This document shows positions 17,164-26,710 of a stretch of DNA of 64,000 nucleotides, piece by piece (the stretch's first letter is position 1; the number at the start of each line of letters is the position of its first letter). The DNA lies in the NCBI GenBank assembly GCA_030156535.1, contig JASGMJ010000010.1, positions 82,885 to 146,884 on the forward strand, written 5' to 3'. The stretch comes from Candidatus Sumerlaeota bacterium. GTDB lineage: Bacteria > Sumerlaeota > Sumerlaeia > SLMS01 > JAHLLQ01. Under the pieces are notes generated by a model. The model saw nothing but the letters and a program-made list of their open reading frames with translations. It was not told the DNA's origin and searched no databases. The position numbers and the translations under genes were made by a program.

Positions 17164-18915
17164 ATGCCAACGCCTGCCGAATCACGTGTTCCCTCTTCCG
17201 GCAATCCCCCAAGCCACGAACCTCGAAACCCGCGCCGCGTTCTTCTGCGCATCGCCTTGTTCGGTCTGCCGTTCGTCCTGCTGTATGGGTTGAACGCGCG
17301 CACGGTGCTGATCGGTGATTCGCAGGCGCACTTGTATCTGGCGGCGAGCATGGCGTGGTCGGGCGACGCCGACCTGTGTGAGTTCCGCACGCAGCTGGTG
17401 GAGGCCGGGGGCGGGCAGCTTCCCTACTTTGCGATAGAAGAGCGCGGCCCCGTGCGGTCGATCTTCAACTTCTTTCCGGCGGTGCTTCTCGCGCCGTTCT
17501 TCTGGCTGTTCGGCATCATGGGGGGCGAAGCGTTTCGCGGTTCGTTGGATGCGTGGGGCCTGACGGGGAAGTTCGTGGCGACGCTGTTTGTCTTCGCCGC
17601 CGGAGTCCCGCTGTGGGGACTCTTGCGCCACCGCGTGCGGCCCTCCGTGGCGGTGCTGGCGCTTGCGGGTTTCTGGATCGGGACGCCGTTGTGGCCCGCG
17701 TCGGTGGACTACCTGCAACACAACCCCATGGTCTTTTTCAAGCTGGGCGCGCTGTGGGCATTGTTCGGCGGGAGCTCGGCCGAGGCACGGCGGCCGCGCT
17801 TTTTCCTGGGCGGGCTTGCTCTCGCGTTGTCGGTGTTGTGCCGCTACCAGACGTTGCCGTCGGCGGCCGTCCTTGCGCTTCTCGTGTTCGTGCGTCACTT
17901 GCGCACGCCGGGGCTCTGGAGGTTTCTGCTCGGCGGAATGCTTCCCGCGCCGTTCGCCTTTGCCTACCACTTCCTGGTCTTTGGCGCACCGCTCGCGCTG
18001 GGTCCGAATCCGTGGCTGCGTTTCGATCAACCGTTGCTGGGCACTTCCTTCGCGCTGCTGTTCAACCCGAGCAAGGGGCTGGCCGTCCACAGTCCGTGGA
18101 TCGCGTTGGGGATCGGGATGCTGGCGTGGAGAACATTGCGCGGCCTGCGCTGGACACATGCGTTGCGGCTTCCCGGCGTTGCGTTTTTTTCCTCCGTCCC
18201 CACTTTTCTTCTCTACGCGAAACTCAACGGATGGTTTGGCGGGTGGTGCTGGGGGTACCGGTATCTGCTGGATCTGCTCCCCGAGGCCGTGCTGCTGGCG
18301 GCGTTCGGGCTGCAACTGTTGTGGTGGCGCGGCGTGGTGGCACGCGGGGTGATCGCGGCCGCGCTGGCGTGCTCGATCATGGTGCAGACGATCGGGGCGT
18401 TGTGTTACGATACGGAGTGGCACAAGCGCCACGATCTGGGCGTGGGCCCCTCGCAGGCCTGGGTGTGGCAACTGCGTCACAGTCAGATCGCGTATTACGC
18501 CAGGCGGGGGACGATCTATCTTGGCGGGATGCGTGCCGAGTTTCGGCCGTCGCCGTTTGAGGACCGTGGTCTTTACGAGCAGGAATTCTGGGGCGAGATT
18601 CCCGTGCGCTGGACGGAGCGGCGTGCGTCCTTTCTGTATGTCGCGCGGCGCTTTCCTGCGGGCCTGGTGATGTTTCCGCATCCGGAAACGGGGGACTCGG
18701 ACGTGCTGCGCGTGATGGTGCGGCTGAACGACAGGCCGCCATACGAGGTTCACCTTGTCTCGGGCCAGTGGACCTTCATTCCTCTCGAACCTCTTCCCTA
18801 CCAGCACAGCGCTGTTGTCACCATCGAAGCACCGTCTGTCTTCACCGAGCCCGGCGGCCTGCGGCGCGATCTCGGGGTGGCTCTCGACATGCGGGCGTTC
18901 GCGAAGGATCAATAG
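17164..18915 (+). CDS. Multi-pass membrane protein, GT39/GT87-like architecture
   Basis: 583 residues with about eleven transmembrane helices, followed by a ~130-residue extracytoplasmic C-terminal domain (from about residue 440, IYLGGMRAEFRPSP onwards). After TM1 the first loop carries GDSQAHLYLAASMAWSGDAD, the position where polyprenyl-phosphate-dependent GT-C transferases have their acidic catalytic residue. A helical half-repeat (DYLQHNPMVFFKLGALWALF) also fits GT-C enzymes. No specific family motif is certain, so the product could be a glycosyltransferase or polysaccharide polymerase. Start ATG 17164. Neighbours give no further clue. Confidence 0.72.
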   Translation: MPTPAESRVPSSGNPPSHEPRNPRRVLLRIALFGLPFVLLYGLNARTVLIGDSQAHLYLAASMAWSGDADLCEFRTQLVEAGGGQLPYFAIEERGPVRSIFNFFPAVLLAPFFWLFGIMGGEAFRGSLDAWGLTGKFVATLFVFAAGVPLWGLLRHRVRPSVAVLALAGFWIGTPLWPASVDYLQHNPMVFFKLGALWALFGGSSAEARRPRFFLGGLALALSVLCRYQTLPSAAVLALLVFVRHLRTPGLWRFLLGGMLPAPFAFAYHFLVFGAPLALGPNPWLRFDQPLLGTSFALLFNPSKGLAVHSPWIALGIGMLAWRTLRGLRWTHALRLPGVAFFSSVPTFLLYAKLNGWFGGWCWGYRYLLDLLPEAVLLAAFGLQLLWWRGVVARGVIAAALACSIMVQTIGALCYDTEWHKRHDLGVGPSQAWVWQLRHSQIAYYARRGTIYLGGMRAEFRPSPFEDRGLYEQEFWGEIPVRWTERRASFLYVARRFPAGLVMFPHPETGDSDVLRVMVRLNDRPPYEVHLVSGQWTFIPLEPLPYQHSAVVTIEAPSVFTEPGGLRRDLGVALDMRAFAKDQ

Positions 18916-19123
18916 CAAGGACCCCCCGTGTTCTGCTTGCCATGGTTGCATGCTTCCAGCATCCTTCTGCCAGTGGGGCGGCGGGATTCCGCAAGGTGCT
19001 GTATGTAGTTGGCTCGATTCGCGACAGCCTCTCTTGTATTTCCGGAAGCTGTTGCTGTCGGCGTTCTGTTTTTGACCTAATCAGGCTATTCAAAACGCGC
19101 CTTTGCGCCAAGGGTCTCCGCTT

Positions 19124-21445
19124 ATGGAGAAGGCAATCAGGGTTCTGCTTCTCGAAGATTCCGACGCCGACGCGGACTTGATCCTGAGCGAGTTGCGGCG
19201 CGCGGGCTACAGCGTCGAAGCTGAACGTGTCGAGACGGACGAGGACTTGCGTCAGGCGCTCGAACAGTCCTGGGACATCCTGCTGGCCGACTACACCCTT
19301 CCGACGTTCGATGCTCCGAGGGCGCTGGCATTGCTGCGCGAGTTGGAACTGGATCTTCCCGTCATCGTTGTCTCGGGGTCGATTGGCGAGCAGATCGCCA
19401 TCGAGTGTCTGAAGAACGGTGCTGCGGATTATCTGAGCAAGGACCGGCTCGGCCATTTGGGGACGGCCGTGCAGTCCGCGTTGCTCGAACGCACTCTGAA
19501 GCAGGAACGCTGCCGTGCAAACGCCGAGTTGCGCGAGCGCGAGGAAATGTACCGCAGTCTGTTTGAATCCATGGATGAGGGGATTCTCTATCATGCCGCC
19601 GATGGCCGGGTGCTCTCGGCAAATCCCTCGGTCGAGCGCATCCTGGGTATTCCGCTGCGCATTCTGAAGGGGCGCACGTCGATCGACCCGGGGGGCAAGG
19701 CGATCAATGCCGAGGGACTTCCGTTGCCCACCGACTCCCAGCCCCACTTCGCCGCCCTGCGTTCCCGCCAACCCGTCCGCGACATTTTGATGGGTGTGTG
19801 GAATGCACGGGAGAATGCCCGTCGATGGGTTCTGGCCAGCTCCGTCCCTCTTTTCCGCAGCACCGAGCGCGCACCCTATCAGGCCATCACGACACTGGTC
19901 GATGTTACCGAGCGCCGCAAGATCGAGGAGGAGCAGGCCTTCATGGTCACCGCCATCGAGCAGGCCGCGGAATCCTTTATCATCACCGACACGGATGGCA
20001 CCGTAAGGTATGCCAATCCCGCCTTCACGACGACCACGGGATACGAGCTACACGAAATCATCGGCAAGAGCATCGGACTGATTGTCAGCGAGAAGTCGGA
20101 TCCAGAACTAAGCGCCGACCTGCAAACGACAATCCGGCAGGGAAAAACCTGGCAGGGAGTCGTTCTGAATCGCCGCAAGGACGGCACCGACTACCAGGAG
20201 GAAATCACCATCTCTCCCGTCCGAAACGCGGCGGGTGCCGTCATGGGATACGTCTCCGCTCAACGCGATGTGACGCAGGAGATGGAACTCCAGCACCGTC
20301 TCCAGCAATCCCAGAAGATGGACGCGGTCGGGCGTTTTGCCACTGGCATCGCCCACGACTTCAATAACATCCTGCAGGCCATCGCCGGCTTCAATGACAT
20401 GGCCTGCGAGGAACTGGATCCGGAGCACCCCGTGCAGGAACACCTGCACGAAGTCGCCAGCGCCTCGGAGAAAGCGGCGGAACTCATCCGCCAGCTTCTG
20501 GATTTTGGCAGCCGCGCTCCTTCCCACCAACGGCTCATCAATCCGGGCACCATCGTTGGCGATCTCGCCGCCATGCTGCGCCGCGTCATTGGCGAGGACA
20601 TCGAACTCGATCTGCAAATCGATGCGTCGACCTGGACCATCGCCGGCGATCCCGCGCAGATCGAGCAGGCCGTGATGAACCTGTGTGTGAACGCCCGTGA
20701 CGCGATGCCCGATGGGGGCACCCTGACGCTGCGCGTCGAGAACCACCAGGTTGATGCCGAGATGGCCGCCAGAATTCCCAAGGCATCGGAGGGCCCCGCC
20801 GTCTGCATCACCGTCCGGAACAACGGCCCGGGCATGCCGCCGGAAGTCCGCGACCGCATCTTCGAGCCCTTCTTCAGCAGCAAGGAACAGTCAGGCGGAG
20901 CGGGCATGGGCTTGGCCACGGTTTACACCATCGTCGAGAATCACGGCGGCTTCATCCGTCTCGACAGCGAACCCGGGGAGGGAACTGCCTTCCATCTCTT
21001 CCTTCCCGCCAAGGAAACCGACGCGATTCAATCGCCGGGCGATGATGCGAATTCCGTCAAGCTCACCGGTGGCAACGAAACGATTCTGCTCGCCGAGGAC
21101 GACGAGCAGGCGCGCCGTCTCGCCATGCTCATTCTCGAGAATGCCGGCTACACCGTGCTCCCCGCCGGCAGTGGCGAAGAAGCCATCGAGCTCTTCAACG
21201 AGCACCGCGACTCAATCGCTCTCGCCGCCCTCGACGTCATCATGCCCGGCAAGAGCGGCAAAGCCGTCTTCGAGGCGATTCGCCTCTCCGGCTCCACGAT
21301 CCCCGTGCTGTTCATGACGGGATACAGTTTCTACAAGCTCGACTCTGCTGATGCTCCGGGCGAGCAGCTTCATCTGCTCATGAAGCCGTTCCGGCCGCGC
21401 GAATTGCTCACCCGGATCCAGACGCTTTTGGGCGTTCGGACGTGA
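19124..21445 (+). CDS. Soluble hybrid histidine kinase (REC-PAS-PAS-HisKA-HATPase-REC)
   Basis: 773 residues from ATG 19124. Order: N-terminal receiver (about 5-125; [34 protein letters not shown]); first PAS (about 140-270); second PAS (about 275-395; [20 protein letters not shown]); HisKA with phospho-acceptor H411 in [16 protein letters not shown]; HATPase with [12 protein letters not shown] (N box), NNGPGMP (G1) and GMGLATVY (G2); C-terminal receiver (about 655-770) with [11 protein letters not shown] and an MTGYS threonine. No transmembrane segment, so it senses cytoplasmic input or a phosphorelay through its N-terminal receiver. No response regulator with an output domain is adjacent: an orphan hub in which the C-terminal receiver may act as relay or sink. 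Confidence 0.93.
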   Translation: MEKAIRVLLLEDSDADADLILSELRRAGYSVEAERVETDEDLRQALEQSWDILLADYTLPTFDAPRALALLRELELDLPVIVVSGSIGEQIAIECLKNGAADYLSKDRLGHLGTAVQSALLERTLKQERCRANAELREREEMYRSLFESMDEGILYHAADGRVLSANPSVERILGIPLRILKGRTSIDPGGKAINAEGLPLPTDSQPHFAALRSRQPVRDILMGVWNARENARRWVLASSVPLFRSTERAPYQAITTLVDVTERRKIEEEQAFMVTAIEQAAESFIITDTDGTVRYANPAFTTTTGYELHEIIGKSIGLIVSEKSDPELSADLQTTIRQGKTWQGVVLNRRKDGTDYQEEITISPVRNAAGAVMGYVSAQRDVTQEMELQHRLQQSQKMDAVGRFATGIAHDFNNILQAIAGFNDMACEELDPEHPVQEHLHEVASASEKAAELIRQLLDFGSRAPSHQRLINPGTIVGDLAAMLRRVIGEDIELDLQIDASTWTIAGDPAQIEQAVMNLCVNARDAMPDGGTLTLRVENHQVDAEMAARIPKASEGPAVCITVRNNGPGMPPEVRDRIFEPFFSSKEQSGGAGMGLATVYTIVENHGGFIRLDSEPGEGTAFHLFLPAKETDAIQSPGDDANSVKLTGGNETILLAEDDEQARRLAMLILENAGYTVLPAGSGEEAIELFNEHRDSIALAALDVIMPGKSGKAVFEAIRLSGSTIPVLFMTGYSFYKLDSADAPGEQLHLLMKPFRPRELLTRIQTLLGVRT

Positions 21446-21448
21446 CGC

Positions 21449-22093
21449 TCACCGCAGTTCGAGAAATCCCTGCACGACCTGATTGGACGCCTTCTCGCGC
21501 CCGATAGTCGTCGAGGGTCCGTGCCCCACGTAGATGCGTGTTTCATCCGGTTCGCCCATCAGTTCCTGCAGGCTGGCGACCATGGCGAACGGATCGCCTT
21601 CGGGAAGGTCCACGCGCCCCATCGAGCCCTGGAACAGCAAATCGCCCGTCAGCCCCAGGTGTTCCTTGCTGCACAACAGCGCCACGTGCCCCGGCGAGTG
21701 TCCGGGCAGATGACGCACCCGCCACGACGCGCCGAGCGCCTCGAACGTTTCGCCTCCCTTCCAGATTCCATCGGCTTCCACGTTCTCGAACGGCATCCCC
21801 GCCCATGCCGCAAGGTTGCGCACCGGATCGGACAGCCATTCCTTCTCGCGCTCGTGCACCCACAACGGCGCCTTTGTTGCGCGGCGCACGTGCGCTGCCG
21901 CGCCGATGTGGTCGATATGCGCGTGTGTCAGCCAGATCGCGACGGGCTTGAGGCCGTGTTGCTCCAACGCCGCCAGAATGCGCGGGCCCTCCGCGCCGGG
22001 ATCGACGATCGCGGCTTCCTTCGTTTCCGTGTTCGCCACCAGATGGCAGTTCGATTGCAAATCGCCAACAGTCAGAGTTTCGATGCGTAACAT
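21449..22093 (-). CDS. MBL-fold metallo-hydrolase (glyoxalase II-like)
   Basis: 214 residues. The binuclear metal site is intact: THAHIDHIG (H57, H59, D61, H62), a GHSPGH block, GDLLFQGSMGRVDLP with the bridging Asp, and YVGHGPSTT with the final His. The layout with LTVGDLQSNCHLV at the N-terminus is that of the YcbL/GloB-like small hydroxyacylglutathione hydrolase family that hydrolyses thioesters. At 214 residues it lacks the C-terminal helical domain of true GloB, so the substrate may not be lactoylglutathione. Convergent with the hybrid kinase, three bases apart; presumably monocistronic. Confidence 0.9.
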   Translation of the reverse strand: MLRIETLTVGDLQSNCHLVANTETKEAAIVDPGAEGPRILAALEQHGLKPVAIWLTHAHIDHIGAAAHVRRATKAPLWVHEREKEWLSDPVRNLAAWAGMPFENVEADGIWKGGETFEALGASWRVRHLPGHSPGHVALLCSKEHLGLTGDLLFQGSMGRVDLPEGDPFAMVASLQELMGEPDETRIYVGHGPSTTIGREKASNQVVQGFLELR

Positions 22094-22198
22094 CGGCAGG
22101 GGTCCTTATCGGATTGTCAGTTTTCGGTTTTCAGCTTTTGTGGTTCGGTTGGGGATGGAGTGTCTCTCCGAATTCCTGTCATGAGGGGGTACAATCTT

Positions 22199-22338
22199 AC
22201 CACGGAGGTACGGAGAGAAAAAACTTCGAATGGCAAGCGTCCTTGGCCATGCACGAAAAACAGGACCTTCTCGATGGTATTTCTCTTCGGCGATCCTGCA
22301 ATTCGTGACTTCTTCCTCTTCTCCGTGTCTCCGTGATC
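22199..22338. repeat. MITE-like intergenic element with inverted ends
   Basis: The left end ccacggaggtacggagag and right end ctccgtgtctccgtgat are imperfect inverted repeats enclosing ~105 bp of non-coding, AT-richer DNA. A second copy of the right end (17 of 17 bases) occurs at 31227-31243 in another intergenic region. This suggests a dispersed non-autonomous element or REP-like family. No target-site duplication is certain. Confidence 0.55.
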
Positions 22339-23574
22339 TCAGCGGTAGGGCAGCCCGGCCTTCTGCTTGTACGGTCCGTTGAGCAGCGCGGTGGCCACGG
22401 CGTTGTCGTTTTTGCGCAGCCCCTCGTAGAAGAAGTGTACTTCGCCCTGGACGCCGTTCGCACGGTTGTAGGCGATGCATTCGAGCAGCATCGCGGGGTC
22501 GATGACGTACGAGCCACTCTTGACGAGGAGGCCGGGCGAAAGCAGGGGAAGCTGCTCGTCCGTGAACTGGTTTGCCACGAGGTCGTCAACGATCTTGCGG
22601 TACGCATCGAGTTCGTAGCGGTACGCCTGCGGATGGAGTGTATCGACGAGACCGCGGTCCACCCACGTCTTGGAGTCTTGCAGGTATTCGTAGAGGCTCC
22701 AGTCGTAGTAGCTCGGCGACATCGAGATGACGATGTGTTCGTCGACGGCCTTCACTTCGCGGCGCAGGCGGGCGAGGAAGCCGGTCAGGCGGTCGGCCCG
22801 CCACTGCACCCACTCGGGGTCCTTGTAATCCGTGGGCGGTTCCTTTCCCTTTTCGGCGCGGTATTGCGCGACGGTCCACGCATCGTATCCGGCGAGCGAG
22901 GGCATGGCAGGAAGGCGGTCGTCGCCCTGCACGCCGTCGATCTCATAGGTGTTGGCGACTTCGAGGATCAGGGAGAGCAGGAAGTCCTGCACCTCGGGGT
23001 GCAGACCATTGAGCCATTCAAAACCGTTCTTTGTGGCGATCTTGCCCTCCTGGTCCTTCGCGGCCCAGTGCGGGTACTTCTTCACGATCGGTCCGCCTCC
23101 GGGGCCGAGCGACGTGTGCCAGCACGAGAAGCCGAACTCGAACCACGGCACGACTTCCAGGCCGCGCGCGTGTGCTTCCTCGATGACTTCGCGCAACGGG
23201 TCGCGCCCGGCAAAACGCGGGTCGATGCTCTGGCCGAAGCGCTCCTGCATGATGGCGCTCGGGTAGAGCGTCGCGGCCTTGTTCCACACGACGGGGTAGA
23301 CGACGTTGAAATGATGATCGGCGAGAAACTGCATGGCCTCGGCGATGTTCTCGCGGCTGTCGAGGACGTTGCTGTCCACGTTGGTCAGCCAGACGCCGCG
23401 CACTTCGCGCGGGGCATTCTTGTCAACAGATGCTTGCGCCTGCGTGGACGAGTGGGGAACGGTTGCCGCCGCGTTGCTGGCTGAAATGTTCGACGAGCTT
23501 CCCGCGCAGGCAGCCAGACACAACACAGTAGCGAGCGCGGCAACACGCGCGAGGACAAGGTGGACGGACTTCAT
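22339..23574 (-). CDS. GHL10-type family 10-like glycosyl hydrolase lipoprotein
   Basis: 411 residues from ATG 23574. The export signal MKSVHLVLARVAALATVLCL ends in a lipobox (LAAC-A). The catalytic TIM barrel begins with REVRGVWLTNVDSNVL and includes FNVVYPVVWN, GLEVVPWFEFGF, DGVQGDDRL and ISMSPSYYDW, the signature of the GHL10/DUF187 family. Members act on peptidoglycan-like or other glycans (for example the E. coli YngK/DigH glycosidase family). Its start codon overlaps the start codon of the divergent FAD oxidoreductase; an upstream ATG at 23595 would lengthen the signal by seven residues. The substrate is not known. Confidence 0.88.
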   Translation of the reverse strand: MKSVHLVLARVAALATVLCLAACAGSSSNISASNAAATVPHSSTQAQASVDKNAPREVRGVWLTNVDSNVLDSRENIAEAMQFLADHHFNVVYPVVWNKAATLYPSAIMQERFGQSIDPRFAGRDPLREVIEEAHARGLEVVPWFEFGFSCWHTSLGPGGGPIVKKYPHWAAKDQEGKIATKNGFEWLNGLHPEVQDFLLSLILEVANTYEIDGVQGDDRLPAMPSLAGYDAWTVAQYRAEKGKEPPTDYKDPEWVQWRADRLTGFLARLRREVKAVDEHIVISMSPSYYDWSLYEYLQDSKTWVDRGLVDTLHPQAYRYELDAYRKIVDDLVANQFTDEQLPLLSPGLLVKSGSYVIDPAMLLECIAYNRANGVQGEVHFFYEGLRKNDNAVATALLNGPYKQKAGLPYR

Positions 23575-25210
23575 GACAAATGAATCGCTGAGCATTGATT
23601 TTCTCGTGATTGGGGGTGGAGTTTCGGGAACCTCGGCAGCATGGCAGGCACGCCGGCTTGGAGCCTCCGTTCTCGTCGTCGAGCCCTCTCCCTGGGTTGG
23701 CGGCATGATCACGTCGGCAGGCGTGAGCGCATTCGATGGCAACAAAGGGGCCCTCGCAACGGGATTCTTCCGCCGTCTGCGCGACGCCCTTGAGGCGCAC
23801 TACGGCGGCCCCCAGGCCGTCTCCACCGGCTGGATCAGCCACACCTGTTTCGAGCCACACGTTGCCGCACGCATTCTCGCCGGCTTCCTGAAAGAAGAGG
23901 ATGTCACCGTCTGGCACGGTGCGGAAGCCACGAGCATTCTGCGCGAAGAGGGCCGCGTCGCCGGCGCCATCATCCGCCACGGAGGCCGCGAGCGCGAGGT
24001 GCGCGCGAAGATTACGCTGGAGGCCACCGAGTACGGCGACGTGCTCGCGATGTCGGGTGCCGAATGGCTGCTCGGCCGCGAGTCGCAGTCCGAGTTCGGC
24101 GAGGCCGACGCACCGCCCGTTGCCGACATGGCCGTGCAGGACCTGACGATCTGCGCGACGCTGAAGAAGCACGCCGGCCGCGCGCCCGCCCTGCCCCGCC
24201 CCGCCGACTACGATCCCTCCGAGTTCGACGGCGCCATCGCCGACTACTGCTCCAACCCCGACGAGGACTGGCTCGGCCATCGCCTCCACCAGTGGGACAG
24301 CTTCATCAGCTACGCCTCGCTCCCCAACGACAAGTACCTGCTCAACTGGCCCTTCCGTTCCAACGACAGCCCGGACACGCTTGGCGTTTTCGGCACCGCC
24401 GAGGAACGCGCCACCGCCTTGCAGAAGGGACGCGACCGCACACTGCGCTTCGTCTACTTCATGCAGAACGAACTCGGCCATCCCGAGTGGGGGCTGGCCG
24501 ACGACGAGTACGACACGCCCGACAAGCTCGCCTACATTCCCTACACCCGCGAGGCGCGCCGCGTGCGCGGCCTGCACACCATGGTGGAGAAGGACGTGCT
24601 TCCCGTTGAGGGCGGCGTGCGTCCTCCCTTCCGCGCCGACTCCATCGCCGTCGGCGACTACTTCCTCGACCATCACCACAGCGAGGCGCATCGCCCGCCC
24701 GAGGAACGCCTTGTCGAGGACTACCCCGACAACGCCCCCTTCCAGGTTCCCTACGGCTGCCTTGTGCCACGCGACCTCAAGGGCCTGCTCGTCGCCGAGA
24801 AGAGCATCTCCGTCTCGCACATCGTGAACGGCTGCACACGGCTGCAACCCGTCGTGATGCACATCGGGCAGGCGGCTGGTGCCGCTGCGGGGCTCTGCCT
24901 GCGCAAGGGCATCGAGCCCGCCGACCTCGACGTGCGCGAACTCCAGGAGTTCCTGATTGGCGAGGGGCTGATGCTCTACCCCTACCGAGACATGGACCAC
25001 ACGCATCCGGCGGCAAAGGCCGTGCAGCGTCTGGCGATGCGCGGCGTGATGCCCGAGGGCGAGCGCTTCGAGTTCCGTCCCGACGACCCGGCCACCGAGG
25101 CCGATCTCGCCGCCTGGGCAAAGGATTCGGGCACGGACCCGGCCACGCTGAAGAGCAAGATCGCCGACGGCATCACGCGCGGCGACCTGGCCACCATCCT
25201 CGCCGGATGA
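23573..25210 (+). CDS. FAD-dependent oxidoreductase with SLH-like C-terminus
   Basis: 545 residues. Belongs to the FAD_oxidored (PF12831-type) family. The N-terminal dinucleotide-binding motif is DFLVIGGGVSGTSAAWQARR with the VVEPSPWVGGM block; FAD-contact motifs include TLEATEYGD and the C-terminal CTRLQPVVMHIGQAAGAAA. No signal peptide. The last ~65 residues (HPAAKAVQRLAMRGVMPEGE then FRPDDPATEADLAAW) resemble a degenerate S-layer-homology repeat, fused to a protein with no export signal. AAGGTGG lies ten bases before ATG 23573, inside the divergent lipoprotein gene. Relatives are common in saccharolytic bacteria; the substrate is unknown. Confidence 0.88.
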   Translation: MTNESLSIDFLVIGGGVSGTSAAWQARRLGASVLVVEPSPWVGGMITSAGVSAFDGNKGALATGFFRRLRDALEAHYGGPQAVSTGWISHTCFEPHVAARILAGFLKEEDVTVWHGAEATSILREEGRVAGAIIRHGGREREVRAKITLEATEYGDVLAMSGAEWLLGRESQSEFGEADAPPVADMAVQDLTICATLKKHAGRAPALPRPADYDPSEFDGAIADYCSNPDEDWLGHRLHQWDSFISYASLPNDKYLLNWPFRSNDSPDTLGVFGTAEERATALQKGRDRTLRFVYFMQNELGHPEWGLADDEYDTPDKLAYIPYTREARRVRGLHTMVEKDVLPVEGGVRPPFRADSIAVGDYFLDHHHSEAHRPPEERLVEDYPDNAPFQVPYGCLVPRDLKGLLVAEKSISVSHIVNGCTRLQPVVMHIGQAAGAAAGLCLRKGIEPADLDVRELQEFLIGEGLMLYPYRDMDHTHPAAKAVQRLAMRGVMPEGERFEFRPDDPATEADLAAWAKDSGTDPATLKSKIADGITRGDLATILAG

Positions 25211-25276
25211 CGAGAGAACCGCGCGGGGGGCCGCCCGAAAGGAGCCCCCTTGTGCGGGCCGGCACAGTCTTCAAAG

Positions 25277-25311
25277 AAAAACACCCCCGGCCACGAAGCC
25301 GGGGGTGTTTT
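25277..25311. terminator. Bidirectional intrinsic terminator between FAD oxidoreductase and rpsI
   Basis: Perfect 11-bp stem ACACCCCCGGC/GCCGGGGGTGT with a 6-nt loop. A T-rich tract follows on the plus strand (TTTTGTTGGTT) and an A-rich tract precedes it (AAAGAAAA), giving T-runs in both directions. It serves the convergent FAD oxidoreductase and rplM-rpsI transcripts. Confidence 0.88.
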
Positions 25312-25341
25312 GTTGGTTGTCGGGAACTGATCGGCGGGCGA

Positions 25342-25743
25342 TCAGCGCTTCGAGAACTGCGAAGCCTTGCGGGCCTTGTGGAGACCGGGCTTCTTGCGCT
25401 CGACAGCGCGGGGGTCGCGGGTCAGGAAGCCCGCACGCTTGAGTGCGAAGCGGTGCGCGGGGTTCGAGCGCACGAGGGCGCGCGAGATGCCGTGGCGGAT
25501 GGCGCCGGCCTGGCCTGCCGGGCCGCCGCCCTGCACATTGACGATCACGTCGTACTTGGTGATCGTCTGGGTTTCGCGCATCGGAGCGCGCATGACGTGA
25601 TCAAGCTCGGGCCGGTCGCCGAAGTAGGCCTTCCAGTCCTTGCCGTTGACCACCATGCGTCCCTTGCCGGGGCGCAGATAAATGCGGGCTACCGCCGTCT
25701 TGCGGCGTCCCGTTCCGAGATGTTGTTCGAGTTTTTCTGCCAT
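25342..25743 (-). CDS. rpsI: 30S ribosomal protein S9 (uS9)
   Basis: 133 residues, full length. Small-subunit protein whose C-terminal tail reaches the P-site tRNA. Diagnostic blocks: [39 protein letters not shown] then RALV, and the conserved tail [20 protein letters not shown] ending in FSKR (the KR terminus contacts tRNA). It follows rplM by 36 bp, the usual rplM-rpsI operon order, and is followed by a strong terminator. No anomaly. Confidence 0.98.
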   Translation of the reverse strand: MAEKLEQHLGTGRRKTAVARIYLRPGKGRMVVNGKDWKAYFGDRPELDHVMRAPMRETQTITKYDVIVNVQGGGPAGQAGAIRHGISRALVRSNPAHRFALKRAGFLTRDPRAVERKKPGLHKARKASQFSKR

Positions 25744-25779
25744 GTCGATCGGACTCCGGGTCGTGGTCAGAGGGTGGCG

Positions 25780-26244
25780 TTACTTGGAGCTCAGAGTCTG
25801 GCGGGTCTTGATGGCCAGTACTTCGGGCTGCTGCGCCTGGTGCGGGTGTTCCGTGCCGGCGTAGATGCGAATGTTCTTGTTCAGGCTGCGGCCCAGGGTG
25901 TTCTTGGGCAGCATCCCATGGATCGCCTTGCGCAGCACGTCCGCGGGGTCCTTGATGAACAGTTTTTCCGCGGTGATGGACTTCAGGCCCGTCCGCCATC
26001 CGCTATGATGGTAGTAGGACTTCTGCTGCATCTTGTTGCCGGTGAAGATGGCCTTGTCGGCATTGATGATGACGACATGGATCTTCAGGTTTAGATGCGG
26101 CGTGTAGGAAGGGGATAGCTTGCCACGAACGAGGGAGGCCACACGGGCCGCCACGCGGCCGACGATCTGGCCCTCGGCGTCGACAAGATACCACTTCTCC
26201 GGCGTTTGGTCGATCTTGGGAAGAGTGGTCGTTTGAGCCCTCAT
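25780..26244 (-). CDS. rplM: 50S ribosomal protein L13 (uL13)
   Basis: 154 residues from ATG 26244; an upstream in-frame extension is not conserved. Early-assembling large-subunit protein. Characteristic blocks: KWYLVDAEGQIVGRVAARVA, SLVRGKLSPSYTPHL, DKAIFTGNKMQQKSYYHHSG, AIHGMLPKNTLGR and IYAGTEHPHQAQQPEVL. First gene of the rplM-rpsI operon. In other bacteria the L13 protein binds its own mRNA leader to repress both genes; the long leader region upstream here would allow this, but no specific structure was identified. Confidence 0.97.
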   Translation of the reverse strand: MRAQTTTLPKIDQTPEKWYLVDAEGQIVGRVAARVASLVRGKLSPSYTPHLNLKIHVVIINADKAIFTGNKMQQKSYYHHSGWRTGLKSITAEKLFIKDPADVLRKAIHGMLPKNTLGRSLNKNIRIYAGTEHPHQAQQPEVLAIKTRQTLSSK

Positions 26245-26710
26245 GGGTTTTCTCTTATCCTTGCAGAAGTCGCGGCCTTGCCCGGTCGGGGCATGGCGTG
26301 GGAGGACCAATCGAATCCGGTACGACCGCGCGCACCTCGCGCCGCTCCGGGGCAGGAGCGGGCGAAAGGGCGGAAAACGTCCTCAATACCCCCCCTATGC
26401 GTCAAGAGAACTTTCCGACTCTCTTTCACGACGTTTTGCAAGGTCCCCGTGGGCACGTCTCGCGGATTCGCTGAACAGGAGACCCCGGATGCGCGGACGG
26501 CCGAAGACGGCGGACTGCTGCGGCTGTATACGAACGGCGAGAGCCTTGAGGAGTGCGTTGATGTGCTTCCCGGCGGCGGGAACGGCTCAGTCCAACGGGA
26601 GGCGTTCTCCCGCCGGGCGTAAGAGTTTTGCGCATTGCCACACGGTTGCATCCTATGTACCTCCCCCTCGGGGCATCGGTGACGGGATTCCGGTGCCTTG
26701 GAGGAGTGTG
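26245..26710. other. Intergenic region upstream of rplM and the propeller/Trx gene
   Basis: 466 bp between divergent genes. No convincing coding frame: frames that run through it have no ribosome binding site or homology-like pattern. On the minus strand a TTGACG box lies near 26400 but the spacing to a -10 is poor. It must contain the rplM-rpsI promoter and leader and the promoter of the divergent secreted protein gene. Confidence 0.4.

Noticed and set aside
26206..26622. 138-codon plus-strand frame over the rplM start
   Set aside because: It overlaps the rplM start and leader, has no ribosome site and has an unstructured composition.
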